Positions 1 to 7,688 of a stretch of DNA of 38,986 nucleotides are shown in pieces. The DNA is taken from contig JBCBQC010000058.1 in the NCBI GenBank assembly GCA_039820405.1, forward strand, positions 1 to 38,986, read 5' to 3'. Within the stretch, counting starts at the first letter, position 1, and each line of letters opens with the position of its first letter. A program made the translations under genes and the position numbers. Under the pieces are notes generated by a model that was not told where the DNA came from, did not search any database, and saw nothing but the letters and a program-made list of their open reading frames with translations. Source of the stretch: CALLVY01 sp937899855 (GTDB lineage Bacteria > Bacteroidota > Bacteroidia > Chitinophagales > Saprospiraceae).

Positions 1-79
1 TGCTTTTACCACCCTTGGCTATCTTGCTGGGCTGTGGTCAGCTAAACAGTCAGCAAGATAGCCAAGGGTGGTAAAAGCA
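1..79. repeat. Perfect 29-bp inverted repeat at the window edge
   Basis: Bases 1-29 are the exact reverse complement of bases 51-79, with a 21-base spacer in which CTGT (32-35) and ACAG (46-49) could pair further. Pairing runs right up to base 1, so the true arm length is unknown and may continue outside the window. No T-tract follows either arm, so it is not a standard intrinsic terminator. It could be a transposon end pair, a cruciform, or an assembly or amplification fold-back at a contig edge. Confidence 0.9.
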
Positions 80-331
80 CCCACCCATAAGGGCGAGCAA
101 GGTACCGGAGGATCCGCGTTGGGCCGGTAGCGTTCCTGTGGGGGGGATGGTCGTAGAAATTGGCAGTGGGGTACCGGAGTTTTTCATACTTTATCTTTTC
201 ACTAAGGTAAGGTTTTTCAAGCCATCCCGCCAGTCGTTTTGCCCGCAAAGGTCCGATGTTGCCTCTAGTGGCACTTGGATTTACCACTGGCATGACTTAT
301 TTTGCCACCAAGTCAGTCTCCAAAGCAAACC
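80..331. other. Upstream region of the Crp/Fnr-type gene, no gene seen
   Basis: About 250 bases with no convincing coding frame: the open frames on both strands have low-complexity, unfamiliar translations. The 10-mer GGTACCGGAG occurs twice (101-110 and 170-179). TGACTT (293-298) and AAGTCA (309-314) form a weak dyad shortly before the regulator start. A promoter for the regulator presumably lies here, but no clear TAnnTTTG box was found. Confidence 0.4.
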
Positions 332-928
332 ATGGATCCGTACCAGCAACTCCGAATCTACGTCTCTTCTTTCGTCCCCCTCAGTGAGGAGGAATGGCAG
401 GCCCAGTTGGCCTATTTACAGCTCAAAACCCTGCAAAAACACGATTTCCTCATTCGCGAGGGCCAAATTTGCCCCGCCATTTACTTCATCAACCGCGGCT
501 CCTTTCGCACCTATCACCTCATCAAGGGTAAAGAAGTAACGACCAATTTCTTTTTCGCCGGAGGCTTTATCGCCGACTACGGCAGCTTGGTACGGCAAAA
601 GGTTTCTAACGAATACATCCAAGCCCTCGAAACGGCGGAATTGGTCAGCCTGGCTTACGAACACCTCGAAGACCTCTACCGTCGCTTTTACAACTACCAG
701 AAATTCGGACGCCTCATCAACGAGCGGGTCCTGATCAATATGCAACGCCGCCAACAGGAATTTTTACTGTACACGCCCAAAGAACGCTACCTCCACCTGC
801 TCCAGCACCGCCCCAAGGTCGTCTTGCGACTGCCCCAGATCTACGTGGCTTCCTACCTCGGCATTACCCCCGAGTACCTCAGCCGACTGCGGCGGGAGCT
901 AAAAAAAGAGCATCCTTCGATTTCTTAA
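332..928 (+). CDS. Crp/Fnr family transcriptional regulator
   Basis: A 198-aa protein with the Crp/Fnr layout: an N-terminal cyclic-nucleotide-binding-like beta barrel (about residues 20-115, including an IREGQICPAIYFINRGSF stretch typical of the fold), a long linking helix, and a C-terminal helix-turn-helix at about 168-190 (QIYVASYLGITPEYLSRLRR). The phosphate-binding cassette expected for real cAMP binding is not evident, and there is no FNR-type cysteine cluster, so the effector is unknown. This resembles the many small Crp-like regulators of Bacteroidota. I place the start at the ATG at 332 (MDPYQQ) rather than the in-frame ATG at 302, because the extra ten residues look non-coding. The alpha/beta hydrolase gene 66 bases downstream on the same strand may be a target or operon partner. 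Confidence 0.85.
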   Translation: MDPYQQLRIYVSSFVPLSEEEWQAQLAYLQLKTLQKHDFLIREGQICPAIYFINRGSFRTYHLIKGKEVTTNFFFAGGFIADYGSLVRQKVSNEYIQALETAELVSLAYEHLEDLYRRFYNYQKFGRLINERVLINMQRRQQEFLLYTPKERYLHLLQHRPKVVLRLPQIYVASYLGITPEYLSRLRRELKKEHPSIS

Positions 929-956
929 AAAATATCAATGCGTCCCCTTTGAATTT

Positions 957-986
957 GTCGGAACTTGTGGGCACAAACAATCCGAC
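957..986 (+). other. Stem-loop between regulator and hydrolase genes
   Basis: GTCGGA (957-962) pairs with TCCGAC (981-986), enclosing a second perfect stem TTGTG (965-969) / CACAA (972-976). The structure sits nine bases before the hydrolase ATG. There is no T-tract, so it may modulate translation or RNA stability rather than terminate transcription. Confidence 0.4.
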
Positions 987-994
987 AGTCCCTC

Positions 995-1840
995 ATGCTC
1001 CAACAATTGATTCCCTCCGCCATCGGTCAAGGCCTCAATGGCCTGAGTATTCTATCGCCCCAGGTGGCGGGCCGACAGGCCATTCAGTTCTTTTGCCATC
1101 CCCGTCGCGGACGCCTGCGCCCGGACCAGAAAACCTTCCTGGCCAGTGCCGAAGCTACCTTCCAGCTGCAAACCAAACACGGCACCATCCAGGGCTACAC
1201 CTGGAATCCCAAGGCCTCGCGCAGCCTCCTACTGCTCCACGGCTGGGAATCCAACGCGGCCCGCTGGGGTATGCTGATTCCCTATCTGACCCGCGCCGCT
1301 TGGTGCGTACACGCCATCGACGCTCCGGCTCACGGCGCTTCCTCCAACGAGCTTTTTGATATGATCCAGTACGCCGATGCCATCGCCGCCACCGCCCGGG
1401 ACCGCCAACCCCAAGTCATGATTGGCCACTCCGTGGGGGGCGCTACCCTGGCCTATTATCTGAGTCATTACGCCCCGGAGCCACTGGACCAGGTGATCCT
1501 GATGGGCCTTCCCATTTCACTGCGCACCATGATTCAAAGCTTCCAACGGACCCTGGGCATGAACCGCCGCAGCCAACGCGGAATGGACCTGGCCTTCGAA
1601 AACCAGTTCCAACACTCCATCGATTATTTTTCGACCGTCGAATTTTGTAGCGCCATCCCCTTCCCCACCCTACTGATCCACGATCGGGACGATCAGCTCA
1701 CGCCGCTGGCCGGTGGAATGGCTTGCTACGAGGCCTTACCCCACGGCGAAAACTTTCTCACCGAGGGGTTTGGACATTCCCTACAGGATGTCTCGGTCTA
1801 TCAGCGCATCATTGATTATCTGGACGAGGGGAAACCTTAG
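995..1840 (+). CDS. Alpha/beta hydrolase
   Basis: A 281-aa alpha/beta-hydrolase-fold protein. An HGW oxyanion motif at residues 82-84 follows a LLLL beta strand, the nucleophile elbow is GHSVGG (144-149, Ser146), the acid is probably one of the Asp residues in HDRDDQLTP (about 230-233), and the catalytic His is His261 in EGFGHSLQD. All triad elements are present in order, so it should be an active serine hydrolase (esterase, lipase or similar). The substrate cannot be inferred. No signal peptide is evident, so it is probably cytoplasmic. The ATG at 995 is preferred to the TTG at 965, which lies inside a stem-loop. The 3' end overlaps the convergent thiamine-binding gene by 32 bases. Confidence 0.88.
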   Translation: MLQQLIPSAIGQGLNGLSILSPQVAGRQAIQFFCHPRRGRLRPDQKTFLASAEATFQLQTKHGTIQGYTWNPKASRSLLLLHGWESNAARWGMLIPYLTRAAWCVHAIDAPAHGASSNELFDMIQYADAIAATARDRQPQVMIGHSVGGATLAYYLSHYAPEPLDQVILMGLPISLRTMIQSFQRTLGMNRRSQRGMDLAFENQFQHSIDYFSTVEFCSAIPFPTLLIHDRDDQLTPLAGGMACYEALPHGENFLTEGFGHSLQDVSVYQRIIDYLDEGKP

Positions 1841-2144
1841 GTACCCGATATTTGGCCGTTTTATCTTCCCAGTGGACATCCGCGTCCTTCTTGAGGTGGA
1901 TTTGTACGTTGAGCAACAACTCCTCCGCTCCGGCCGCCAGGGCGGCATCTTTGGCACCTTCCACACTCGCCATCAGGCGGTCCCAGTCGCCTTCGAGTAG
2001 GGTAGCAAAAGGTTGGACTTCGCAACGAACGCCGCTGGCTTGGATCGACTCGATGGCTCGGTCGATAATGGGATAGGCCGCCTCGGTATTGAGGGGAATG
2101 ACTTGTAGGGACAGGTTAACGCTATGCTTGGATTTGGTTTTCAT
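1809..2144 (-). CDS. MTH1187 family thiamine-binding protein
   Basis: A 111-aa protein resembling the MTH1187/YkoF-type thiamine-binding fold (Thiamine_BP family): an initial strand with SVNLSLQVIPLN, then YPIIDRAIESIQASGVRCEV and PFATLLEGDWDRLMASVEGA, which match the usual short ferredoxin-like layout in which members oligomerise and bind thiamine or related ligands. The role in the cell is poorly known. The start codon overlaps the stop codon of the upstream CotH gene as ATGA (2141-2144), so the two are probably translationally coupled although they have no obvious functional link. The 3' end runs 32 bases into the convergent hydrolase gene. Family assignment is by recognition of sequence pattern only. 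Confidence 0.75.
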   Translation of the reverse strand: MKTKSKHSVNLSLQVIPLNTEAAYPIIDRAIESIQASGVRCEVQPFATLLEGDWDRLMASVEGAKDAALAAGAEELLLNVQIHLKKDADVHWEDKTAKYRVPKVSPRPDNQ

Positions 2145-3748
2145 CGCACCGTGTGGGGCTCCCGGCTGGTCCGCTCGGGAGAGAGGGTCACCACCTTGGC
2201 CTGCTCGGCAACCAGGTAGTACTGCATCCCCACCTTCCCCGGCGTTTGGAAGGTATAGCTCCCATCCTCCGCCACGGGGTCACCCGCTTCGCCATCGTCG
2301 CGCATCTCGACGCGTTGCCAGGGGTAAAACGACGCCTCCCGGTAGCAGAGGTACACCCGCTGGGCCTCCGAGACCTGCGCCGTTACCGTCACCTGCTCTT
2401 CGGCTACTGTCGCTTCCACCGCGCTGATTGCCGCACCGGGCTTTACCAGTAAGGGGTGATTGCTCAGGTATTCGGCCCGACCAGCGAGCAGTTCCTGAAT
2501 CCCAACGATTTTGGCGCCCTTCGCGTCGGTGGTGGTATCGAGATTGGCCACAAAGGCATCGTAGGTGTAGAGCTTATTCGAGTCCTGCTGAACGTAGGCA
2601 TCGATTCCCCGTTGGATGTCCTGACCCCGCTGCAAGTACTGGGCCTCCGCCAGGTGATCCTGGACGATGCTCTTGATGTGGGCCACGTAAATCTTGCGGT
2701 ACAGGCTGTTGCCCATCAACTGGGTGATCAGCGGTCGTTTGTCGTTGCTGGTTTTGTAGTGGACGAAGGGACTCATCCGCTGCATCTCCTCGACGCTGAG
2801 CTGGCGGCCTTCATCGAGGAAGCGAAAACCCCCAAAATTGAGGTTCATGTCCCAGGGAATGGGATGAAAAATGCCAAAAGTATCGCGATAGAGGTAGTAA
2901 TTGTGGCAGAGTCGTCCGGTATAACTGTCCAGGTTGACCAAAACATTATTAAAGGCCAGCATCCAGAGTACGGCATCGACGTCGAGGACTTCCTCGATCC
3001 GCTCGGGCGTCTCGTTTAGCAATTTGGTCAATTCGATGAGCTTGGACCAGCCTTTCTTGGATTTGATTTCGTACAGTTCGCGGTAGCAGTCCGCCTCGTC
3101 ACCGAGGTACTGGAGGGAGGCTTTATCGCCCAGGCCGCAGTTGTTGGGCTTTTGGTACGACCAGAGTGGATCGCACTTGAACTGGATCCCATTGCCCGTA
3201 CCAAAGTTTCGGGCCAGGAATTTCTTGTCGATGGATTCGGTATTGTTGTACAAGCCCAGCAACTCATCGTTGACGTAGAGCAGAACGTAGTTGGCGCGGG
3301 GAGCGGACAGGTAGCCTCCGGCAATCTCGTAGGCCATCACTTCGCGTAAAAAACTGGGGTCGCGAAAAACGTTGGACAGCTTTAGGGTTCCGTAACCACC
3401 GGGCAGGGACTGATCCTTGATCCGGAAGTTGATCTTGATGTTGAAGGGCAGTTTGCTCGATCCCGTCTTGCGGGTATTGTAGTAGGAGCTGTTGCCCTTG
3501 TAACGTACCCCGACGCTGTCGTAGCGCACCCCATCCACGATCGCCGTACCGATCAGTCGTTCGTCCTGCCCCGCCTGTTTATTCGCATCGAGGAGTTCAT
3601 CCCAGTTGGCTTCGGAAAACTGTAGGCGCACTTCGCGAACGCTGTCGACGTCGTAAAAATCCTGAGCTGCGGCGTTGAGACAGAGGATCAGCCCAAACAG
3701 CAACGGCGGGAGACGGCGGAGGGTCGGAAAATGGAAATGTACGCTCAA
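2141..3748 (-). CDS. Secreted CotH kinase family protein (copy 1)
   Basis: A 535-aa protein starting with a signal peptide (about residues 1-29, cut after NAAAQ). The core matches the CotH family, named after the Bacillus spore-coat kinase CotH, an atypical protein kinase: the N-terminal VRYKGNSS motif (81-88), a central KLSN-FRDPS segment and ending with PWDMNLNFGG (298-307), the likely metal/nucleotide-binding loop. In this loop the second acidic position of the common WDxD pattern is Asn. After about residue 440 there is a beta-rich domain ending with an Ig-like YYLVAEQA strand. Kinase activity on extracytoplasmic proteins is an inference from the family. A clear paralogue lies immediately upstream. 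The stop codon overlaps the start of the thiamine-binding gene. Confidence 0.85.
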   Translation of the reverse strand: MSVHFHFPTLRRLPPLLFGLILCLNAAAQDFYDVDSVREVRLQFSEANWDELLDANKQAGQDERLIGTAIVDGVRYDSVGVRYKGNSSYYNTRKTGSSKLPFNIKINFRIKDQSLPGGYGTLKLSNVFRDPSFLREVMAYEIAGGYLSAPRANYVLLYVNDELLGLYNNTESIDKKFLARNFGTGNGIQFKCDPLWSYQKPNNCGLGDKASLQYLGDEADCYRELYEIKSKKGWSKLIELTKLLNETPERIEEVLDVDAVLWMLAFNNVLVNLDSYTGRLCHNYYLYRDTFGIFHPIPWDMNLNFGGFRFLDEGRQLSVEEMQRMSPFVHYKTSNDKRPLITQLMGNSLYRKIYVAHIKSIVQDHLAEAQYLQRGQDIQRGIDAYVQQDSNKLYTYDAFVANLDTTTDAKGAKIVGIQELLAGRAEYLSNHPLLVKPGAAISAVEATVAEEQVTVTAQVSEAQRVYLCYREASFYPWQRVEMRDDGEAGDPVAEDGSYTFQTPGKVGMQYYLVAEQAKVVTLSPERTSREPHTVR

Positions 3749-3925
3749 GTTTACGGTATTTTAGGTCTACGATAGTTGATGCGGGAGACCTCAACAGCCC
3801 ACCGACTTGCGGTTTATCGTTATTTCTAACTACAATAGTATGGATTACCAAACGATTTACCAATTGCGGGGCTCGATGATCTTGTCCGGGAGGAAATTTT
3901 TTGAGCATTAGCCCACAATGAGCGA

Positions 3926-5575
3926 TTAATTGATCTCCGCCAAACCCACCTTCAGGGGGACTCGCATGTACTGGGAAGGATAAAAGCTGACCGCCCGTGC
4001 ATTTTCGGTGAGGATAAAATATTCCAGGGTATCCGCTCCCTCCGGCGGCAGCACCCGTACCCCAAAGGTCTTATCGCCCGCCTCCCCATCGTCGCTCCGG
4101 CCATCATCCGCCATGTACACCTCCCGGTAGGCCTCCCGCGGATCAAAACGGTAGTACAGTTTGACCCGCTTGGGCAGCTTATCCACCTTGGCCTGGATGC
4201 GGAAGTCGCGAACCGGCTCCGCCGCAAATTTTTCGCGCCGCAAGACCTTTACCGTACTCACCTCCGGCGGTACCACCACAATCTCCGGGTGCTTTTTTAG
4301 GTAACTGGCCCGCACCTCCATCAACTCTCCAATTCCGGGAATCTTGCTTCGCCGACCAATCGTCTGCTCCAAGCTATTCTGAAAATCCGCCAAGACGTAG
4401 TATTTGTGCGGATCATTGATAAAGGACACTTTGATGAGCTCCTGCAAGGCTCGGGCCCGCTCCAGGTAGCGCCCACTGAGCAATTGCTCGTACACCAGCG
4501 TTCGAACGTGGGCCAGGTAAATCTTGCGGTACAAGGGCTGGGCCAAAAGCGAAGCAATAAGTGGCTTCCGCGGATTGTCGGCGTGGAGCAGTGGGTCGAG
4601 CTGTTGGAGTCCCGCCAGATCGAGATCCGAGCCCCGCCCCGTATTCTTGAAGCTGCCAAAGGCGAGGTTCAGGTCCCAGAGAATGGGATTGAACTGGCCC
4701 AAGCTATCGCGGTAGAGGTAGTAGTTTTGGCTGTATTGCCCGGTATAACTGTTGAGATTGACCAGGACGTTGTTGAACGCCAGCATCCACAGCGCCCGAT
4801 CGACGTTGAGGAGCTCCGCGAGCTCCGAGGGCTTCCGCTCCGCCGCCACGCGCAAGTGCTGAGTCAGGGCTTGGACGGCCTCCCAACCCTCAGCCGACTT
4901 TAACTCAAAATTGTGAGGGTAGCACTCCGGGTTGGCTTCGTACTCCAGCGAAGCGTAAATCCGCTTTTTACAATCCGCCGGAGCATCCGCCGCCTCGCTA
5001 CCCCGGGCCTTAACCAGGGTACCATCCGACGCCCCAAAGTGCTTTTCCAAAAAAAGCGAATCGATGGGCTCCACATTGACGAAAAGCCCCCAGTATTCCT
5101 CGTTGATGTACAGTCGAACAAAATTGGCCTCGGGAGCCGGTAAGTACTGCCGCGCCATCTCGTAGCCCAGGACCTCACGCACCATGCTCGGATCGCGTAG
5201 GGCGTTGGACAGTTTGATGGTATTCCGTCCCTCCACATTTTGCCCCTCAACGTAAGCATCCAGCTTGAGGTGCAGCGCATTGCGCGGATTACCGGCTCGA
5301 AAAGACTTCCCCCCGCGATAGCGCACTCCTACCTCGCGAAAAGCCATCTCCCCAACTTGTAGGTCGGCCGCCAGGGTCCCCTTGCCCGCCAAACGGAGCG
5401 AATCCAGCTGATCGGCCCAGTTGGGAGCGGAGAAGCGCAGCCGCAGCTCTTGGATCCGTTCGACTTCGTAAAAGCCAGCTTTCGCCTTCCGATCAAACTT
5501 GGTCGGTCGCGGGAGTTGGGCACGGAGGAGCGGGAGAAAGGAAATCAAGCCGAGCAGTAGCAGGCATTTTTTCAT
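3926..5575 (-). CDS. Secreted CotH kinase family protein (copy 2)
   Basis: A 549-aa paralogue of the CotH protein encoded just downstream. The signal peptide is MKKCLLLLGLISFLPLLRA. Equivalent family motifs are VRYRGGKS (84-91), IKLSNALRDPSMVREVLGYE (120-139) and LWDLNLAFGS (299-308); the stretch around ALWMLAFNNVLVNL is almost identical in both copies. The KGNSS motif of copy 1 is altered here to RGGKS, and both copies have WDxN rather than WDxD. The C-terminal part after about residue 430 is beta-rich and ends in a strand LEYFILTENARAV like that of copy 1. I chose the ATG at 5575, which starts directly at the signal peptide; the ATG at 5605 would add ten unlikely residues. A 177-base gap separates it from copy 1, enough for a separate promoter. 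Confidence 0.85.
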   Translation of the reverse strand: MKKCLLLLGLISFLPLLRAQLPRPTKFDRKAKAGFYEVERIQELRLRFSAPNWADQLDSLRLAGKGTLAADLQVGEMAFREVGVRYRGGKSFRAGNPRNALHLKLDAYVEGQNVEGRNTIKLSNALRDPSMVREVLGYEMARQYLPAPEANFVRLYINEEYWGLFVNVEPIDSLFLEKHFGASDGTLVKARGSEAADAPADCKKRIYASLEYEANPECYPHNFELKSAEGWEAVQALTQHLRVAAERKPSELAELLNVDRALWMLAFNNVLVNLNSYTGQYSQNYYLYRDSLGQFNPILWDLNLAFGSFKNTGRGSDLDLAGLQQLDPLLHADNPRKPLIASLLAQPLYRKIYLAHVRTLVYEQLLSGRYLERARALQELIKVSFINDPHKYYVLADFQNSLEQTIGRRSKIPGIGELMEVRASYLKKHPEIVVVPPEVSTVKVLRREKFAAEPVRDFRIQAKVDKLPKRVKLYYRFDPREAYREVYMADDGRSDDGEAGDKTFGVRVLPPEGADTLEYFILTENARAVSFYPSQYMRVPLKVGLAEIN

Positions 5576-5624
5576 AATCGTAAATCTTTGTGGAGTGGGT
5601 TTCAATTACAATAATAACCAATAT

Positions 5625-6431
5625 TTAGCATTCCGGGGGGGTGGGAAAAAGGTCTCGTGCCTCCTCCACCATCCACTGCCCCAATCCCAGTGCCAAACTT
5701 TCCCAAGCTTCCCCAGAATGAGGTGGATGTAGGAAAAATTCCAGTACGCGACGCATTTCGGGTGCCCACCGGGGGTAATGCCCCGCAAAACTGCGGTAAC
5801 AGGGGAACAGATCGAGGGTAAATCGAGCTTCGCGCATCATGACAAATTCGAAGCCCGCCCGGAGAATGGTTTTGGCGATGCTGCGAATTTCGGCGGGTTC
5901 GGGGTAGGGCGGTCGGACCAAACGGTCCCAAGCCGCAGCCAACCAGCGGTAGTTGCGGGCCAGCGCGGGCCCGGGTCGGTGGGCGGGCAGGGTGGAGGCA
6001 AAGTCTTGTCCCCAGTAGCGGAGGCTTTGAAATTGTAGGATGGGGATGACGTGAGGATGGTGCCACTCCCCGGTGGGTAGGACACTGGTGACGGCCAGTT
6101 CGACTTCGCTAAAGTCGGGATAGCGCTGTCGCCAGGCTTGGTGCTGCTGCTCGCCGACGGGTAGGCCCTGCCAACGGAAGGGGCCAGCCGGATGGGCCTC
6201 CAGTACCGCAAAACTGTCGAAGTCCGAGACGCCAGCCACCGCCGTACCCCGGGCCACACTCCCCCGAAGGTAGACGCCCCGTAGCGCCCTTCCCCCAAAA
6301 TCGCGGTACACCCCCAGCACTTCCGCCAGCAAGGCCAGCGCGGCCGGGCTTAGGTGCTCCCCTTGGCAAGGGTTGAGCAATCGGCCCTCCGCATCCTGCG
6401 GCCAGTAACTGCCAAGCGCCCGAATGCTCAT
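5625..6431 (-). CDS. Nucleotidyltransferase-fold protein
   Basis: A 268-aa protein with the polymerase-beta/nucleotidyltransferase signature: RGSVARGTAV at 56-65 followed by SDFDSF, giving the GS...DxD catalytic pattern (Gly57-Ser58, Asp70, Asp72). A later acidic position is plausible in FSEVELAV (about residues 107-114). The C-terminal half is helical and resembles the helical domains of adenylyl- or aminoglycoside-type nucleotidyltransferases. It probably transfers a nucleotide to a small molecule, protein or RNA, but the acceptor is unknown. The start overlaps the csaA stop region by four bases (6428-6431), and the next gene, CotH copy 2, begins 49 bases downstream. No partner HEPN gene is present, so the usual MNT-HEPN toxin-antitoxin arrangement is not supported. 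Confidence 0.7.
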   Translation of the reverse strand: MSIRALGSYWPQDAEGRLLNPCQGEHLSPAALALLAEVLGVYRDFGGRALRGVYLRGSVARGTAVAGVSDFDSFAVLEAHPAGPFRWQGLPVGEQQHQAWRQRYPDFSEVELAVTSVLPTGEWHHPHVIPILQFQSLRYWGQDFASTLPAHRPGPALARNYRWLAAAWDRLVRPPYPEPAEIRSIAKTILRAGFEFVMMREARFTLDLFPCYRSFAGHYPRWAPEMRRVLEFFLHPPHSGEAWESLALGLGQWMVEEARDLFPTPPEC

Positions 6432-6769
6432 CCGATCCGCTCCCCGTTGGTGGTGGGCCGCTCGGGCTGTAGCAATACCACCCGGCCATCGGCCTGGACG
6501 CTACCCAGCACGAGCACTTCGGAACGGAAAGGGCCAATCTGCTTGGGCGGAAAGTTGACCACCGCCACCACCTGGCGGCCGGGCAGGTCTTCCAAGCGGT
6601 AATAATCCGTAATTTGGGCACTGGTTTTCTTTTCGCCCAGCTCGGGTCCGAAATCGATAAAAAGCTGGTAGGCTGGCTTGCGGGCCTCGGGAAAAGGGCG
6701 GGCCTCCCGGATGGTACCGATGCGGAGATCTACCTTCAAAAAATCGCCAAAAGCAATCAGCTCATCCAT
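6428..6769 (-). CDS. csaA: CsaA-type tRNA-binding domain protein
   Basis: A 113-aa protein made of one tRNA-binding (OB-fold) domain. FLKVDLRIGTIREARPFPEA near the N-terminus and the AQITDYY and PGRQVVAVVNFPPKQIGPF segments are characteristic of CsaA and of the C-terminal domain of methionyl-tRNA synthetase. CsaA of Bacillus has been described as a dimeric secretion-associated chaperone and binds tRNA in vitro. The length is normal for the family. The gene starts 13 bases before the end of the upstream membrane protein gene and ends by overlapping the nucleotidyltransferase start by four bases, so all three are probably one transcript. It is cytoplasmic. Confidence 0.88.
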   Translation of the reverse strand: MDELIAFGDFLKVDLRIGTIREARPFPEARKPAYQLFIDFGPELGEKKTSAQITDYYRLEDLPGRQVVAVVNFPPKQIGPFRSEVLVLGSVQADGRVVLLQPERPTTNGERIG

Positions 6770-7032
6770 AATTGTTTGAGGTGTAGCAATACATTAATCA
6801 GCATGATGATGGTCATGGCCAGCGACAAAATCCTCAACCAGGTGCCATTCTTTTCTCGGAAGGCATCGCCTTTCTTTTGTAGGCTTTCGTCTTTGGTCTT
6901 GATTTTTCCAATGGAAAAAAGATAGAGATAAATGGCCAGAGCTAAAAAGATCAGCTCGATAATTAGTCCTAAAATTTCCACAATGTAATATTTATGGGTC
7001 GACAAACGAATGAGCGCAGTGGGGGCGATCAT
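6757..7032 (-). CDS. Small two-helix membrane protein
   Basis: A 91-aa protein of unknown family. Two hydrophobic helices are visible, about residues 18-41 (IVEILGLIIELIFLALAIYL) and 65-85, joined by a short charged cytoplasmic-type loop (KIKTKDESLQKKGDAFREK). The N-terminus carries few charges. I chose the ATG at 7032; a longer frame extends to 7104 but those residues look unlike a start of a membrane protein. The 3' end overlaps csaA by 13 bases in a different frame, which supports co-translation with csaA and the nucleotidyltransferase gene. No function can be assigned. Confidence 0.6.
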   Translation of the reverse strand: MIAPTALIRLSTHKYYIVEILGLIIELIFLALAIYLYLFSIGKIKTKDESLQKKGDAFREKNGTWLRILSLAMTIIMLINVLLHLKQLWMS

Positions 7033-7093
7033 TGGCTTGCGCCTTTGGGCAACAAATAAAAGTCGTTCTGGGAGTAGGCAGCGGCTCGATTGG

Positions 7094-7107
7094 CCCTTGG
7101 CCAAGGG
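7094..7107. promoter_or_regulatory. 14-bp perfect palindrome upstream of the membrane protein operon
   Basis: CCCTTGGCCAAGGG is a perfect palindrome located 62 bases before the ATG at 7032 and 40 bases after the end of the asparaginase-like gene. It could be an operator for a dimeric repressor or a very short hairpin. No known regulator site is recognised. Confidence 0.3.
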
Positions 7108-7147
7108 AGCGTTTGCATTAGATGTGGTTTTCTAGGGTATTGGGGGG

Positions 7148-7636
7148 CTACAGCTCCTCAAAATTTCCAGTCGTGCGGTTTTTGCGGACGTTGTTCCATT
7201 CGAAGTAACGGCCGTTCATCACGACGTATACGCCCGGGGGTAAGGTCTGGGCAAAAGCCAGGGCACTACCGAGGTTGAAAAAACCGTCGGAGGAGTTACC
7301 GAAAGCGTAAGGGATCATCGCTCCGGTCAGAACGATGGTTTTGTCGGGGATTTGAGCTTCGGCCAGGGCCTCGGCCGTGGCTACCATACGGTCGGTGCCG
7401 TGCGTGAGAATAATGCGCTTGCTGGGCGATCGGCGGCAGTGGTAGAGGATGATGGCACGTTCTTCTTCCCCCATTTCCAACGAGTCGACCATCATTAGGG
7501 TTTTGATGTCGATGTCGAGTGTACAACGCCCCAGGGCAAACATTTCCTTGAGATGGGTATCCTTAAAATAAAGCTCTCCGGTGATAAAATTATACTCTTT
7601 GTCAAAAGTTCCACCAGTGACGAATAATTGAATCAT
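7148..7636 (-). CDS. Asparaginase domain protein, N-terminal domain only
   Basis: A 162-aa protein matching only the N-terminal catalytic domain of bacterial asparaginases, which are normally about 320-350 aa. The first catalytic motif is FVTGGTFDKEYN (Thr10), and the second is THGTDRM (78-84, with the Thr-Asp pair at 81-82). LTGAMIPYAFGNSSDGFFNL and YVVMNGRYFEW also match the family. The C-terminal subunit-interface domain is absent, and the protein ends cleanly with a stop rather than in degenerate sequence. Similar short, stand-alone versions exist in Bacteroidota and Proteobacteria, so it is probably a real protein rather than a truncation; whether it hydrolyses asparagine is unknown. I chose the ATG at 7636 (MIQLFVTGG). 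Confidence 0.8.
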   Translation of the reverse strand: MIQLFVTGGTFDKEYNFITGELYFKDTHLKEMFALGRCTLDIDIKTLMMVDSLEMGEEERAIILYHCRRSPSKRIILTHGTDRMVATAEALAEAQIPDKTIVLTGAMIPYAFGNSSDGFFNLGSALAFAQTLPPGVYVVMNGRYFEWNNVRKNRTTGNFEEL

Positions 7637-7688
7637 CGCTATCCCCAAATAGTATGTTTAAGTAATGTCTTTAGTCCTTACTCCGCCG

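Noticed and set aside
101..179. Two copies of GGTACCGGAG and nearby restriction-site-like sequence
   Set aside because: Only ten bases, two copies, no further symmetry; probably chance, and no vector sequence is evident.
138..539. Plus-strand frame overlapping the Crp/Fnr-type gene
   Set aside because: It overlaps a recognisable gene in another frame and has a Ser/Thr/Pro-rich product with no match.
5625..6431. MNT-HEPN toxin-antitoxin pair
   Set aside because: The nucleotidyltransferase is longer than an MNT antitoxin, and no HEPN domain is encoded by either neighbour.
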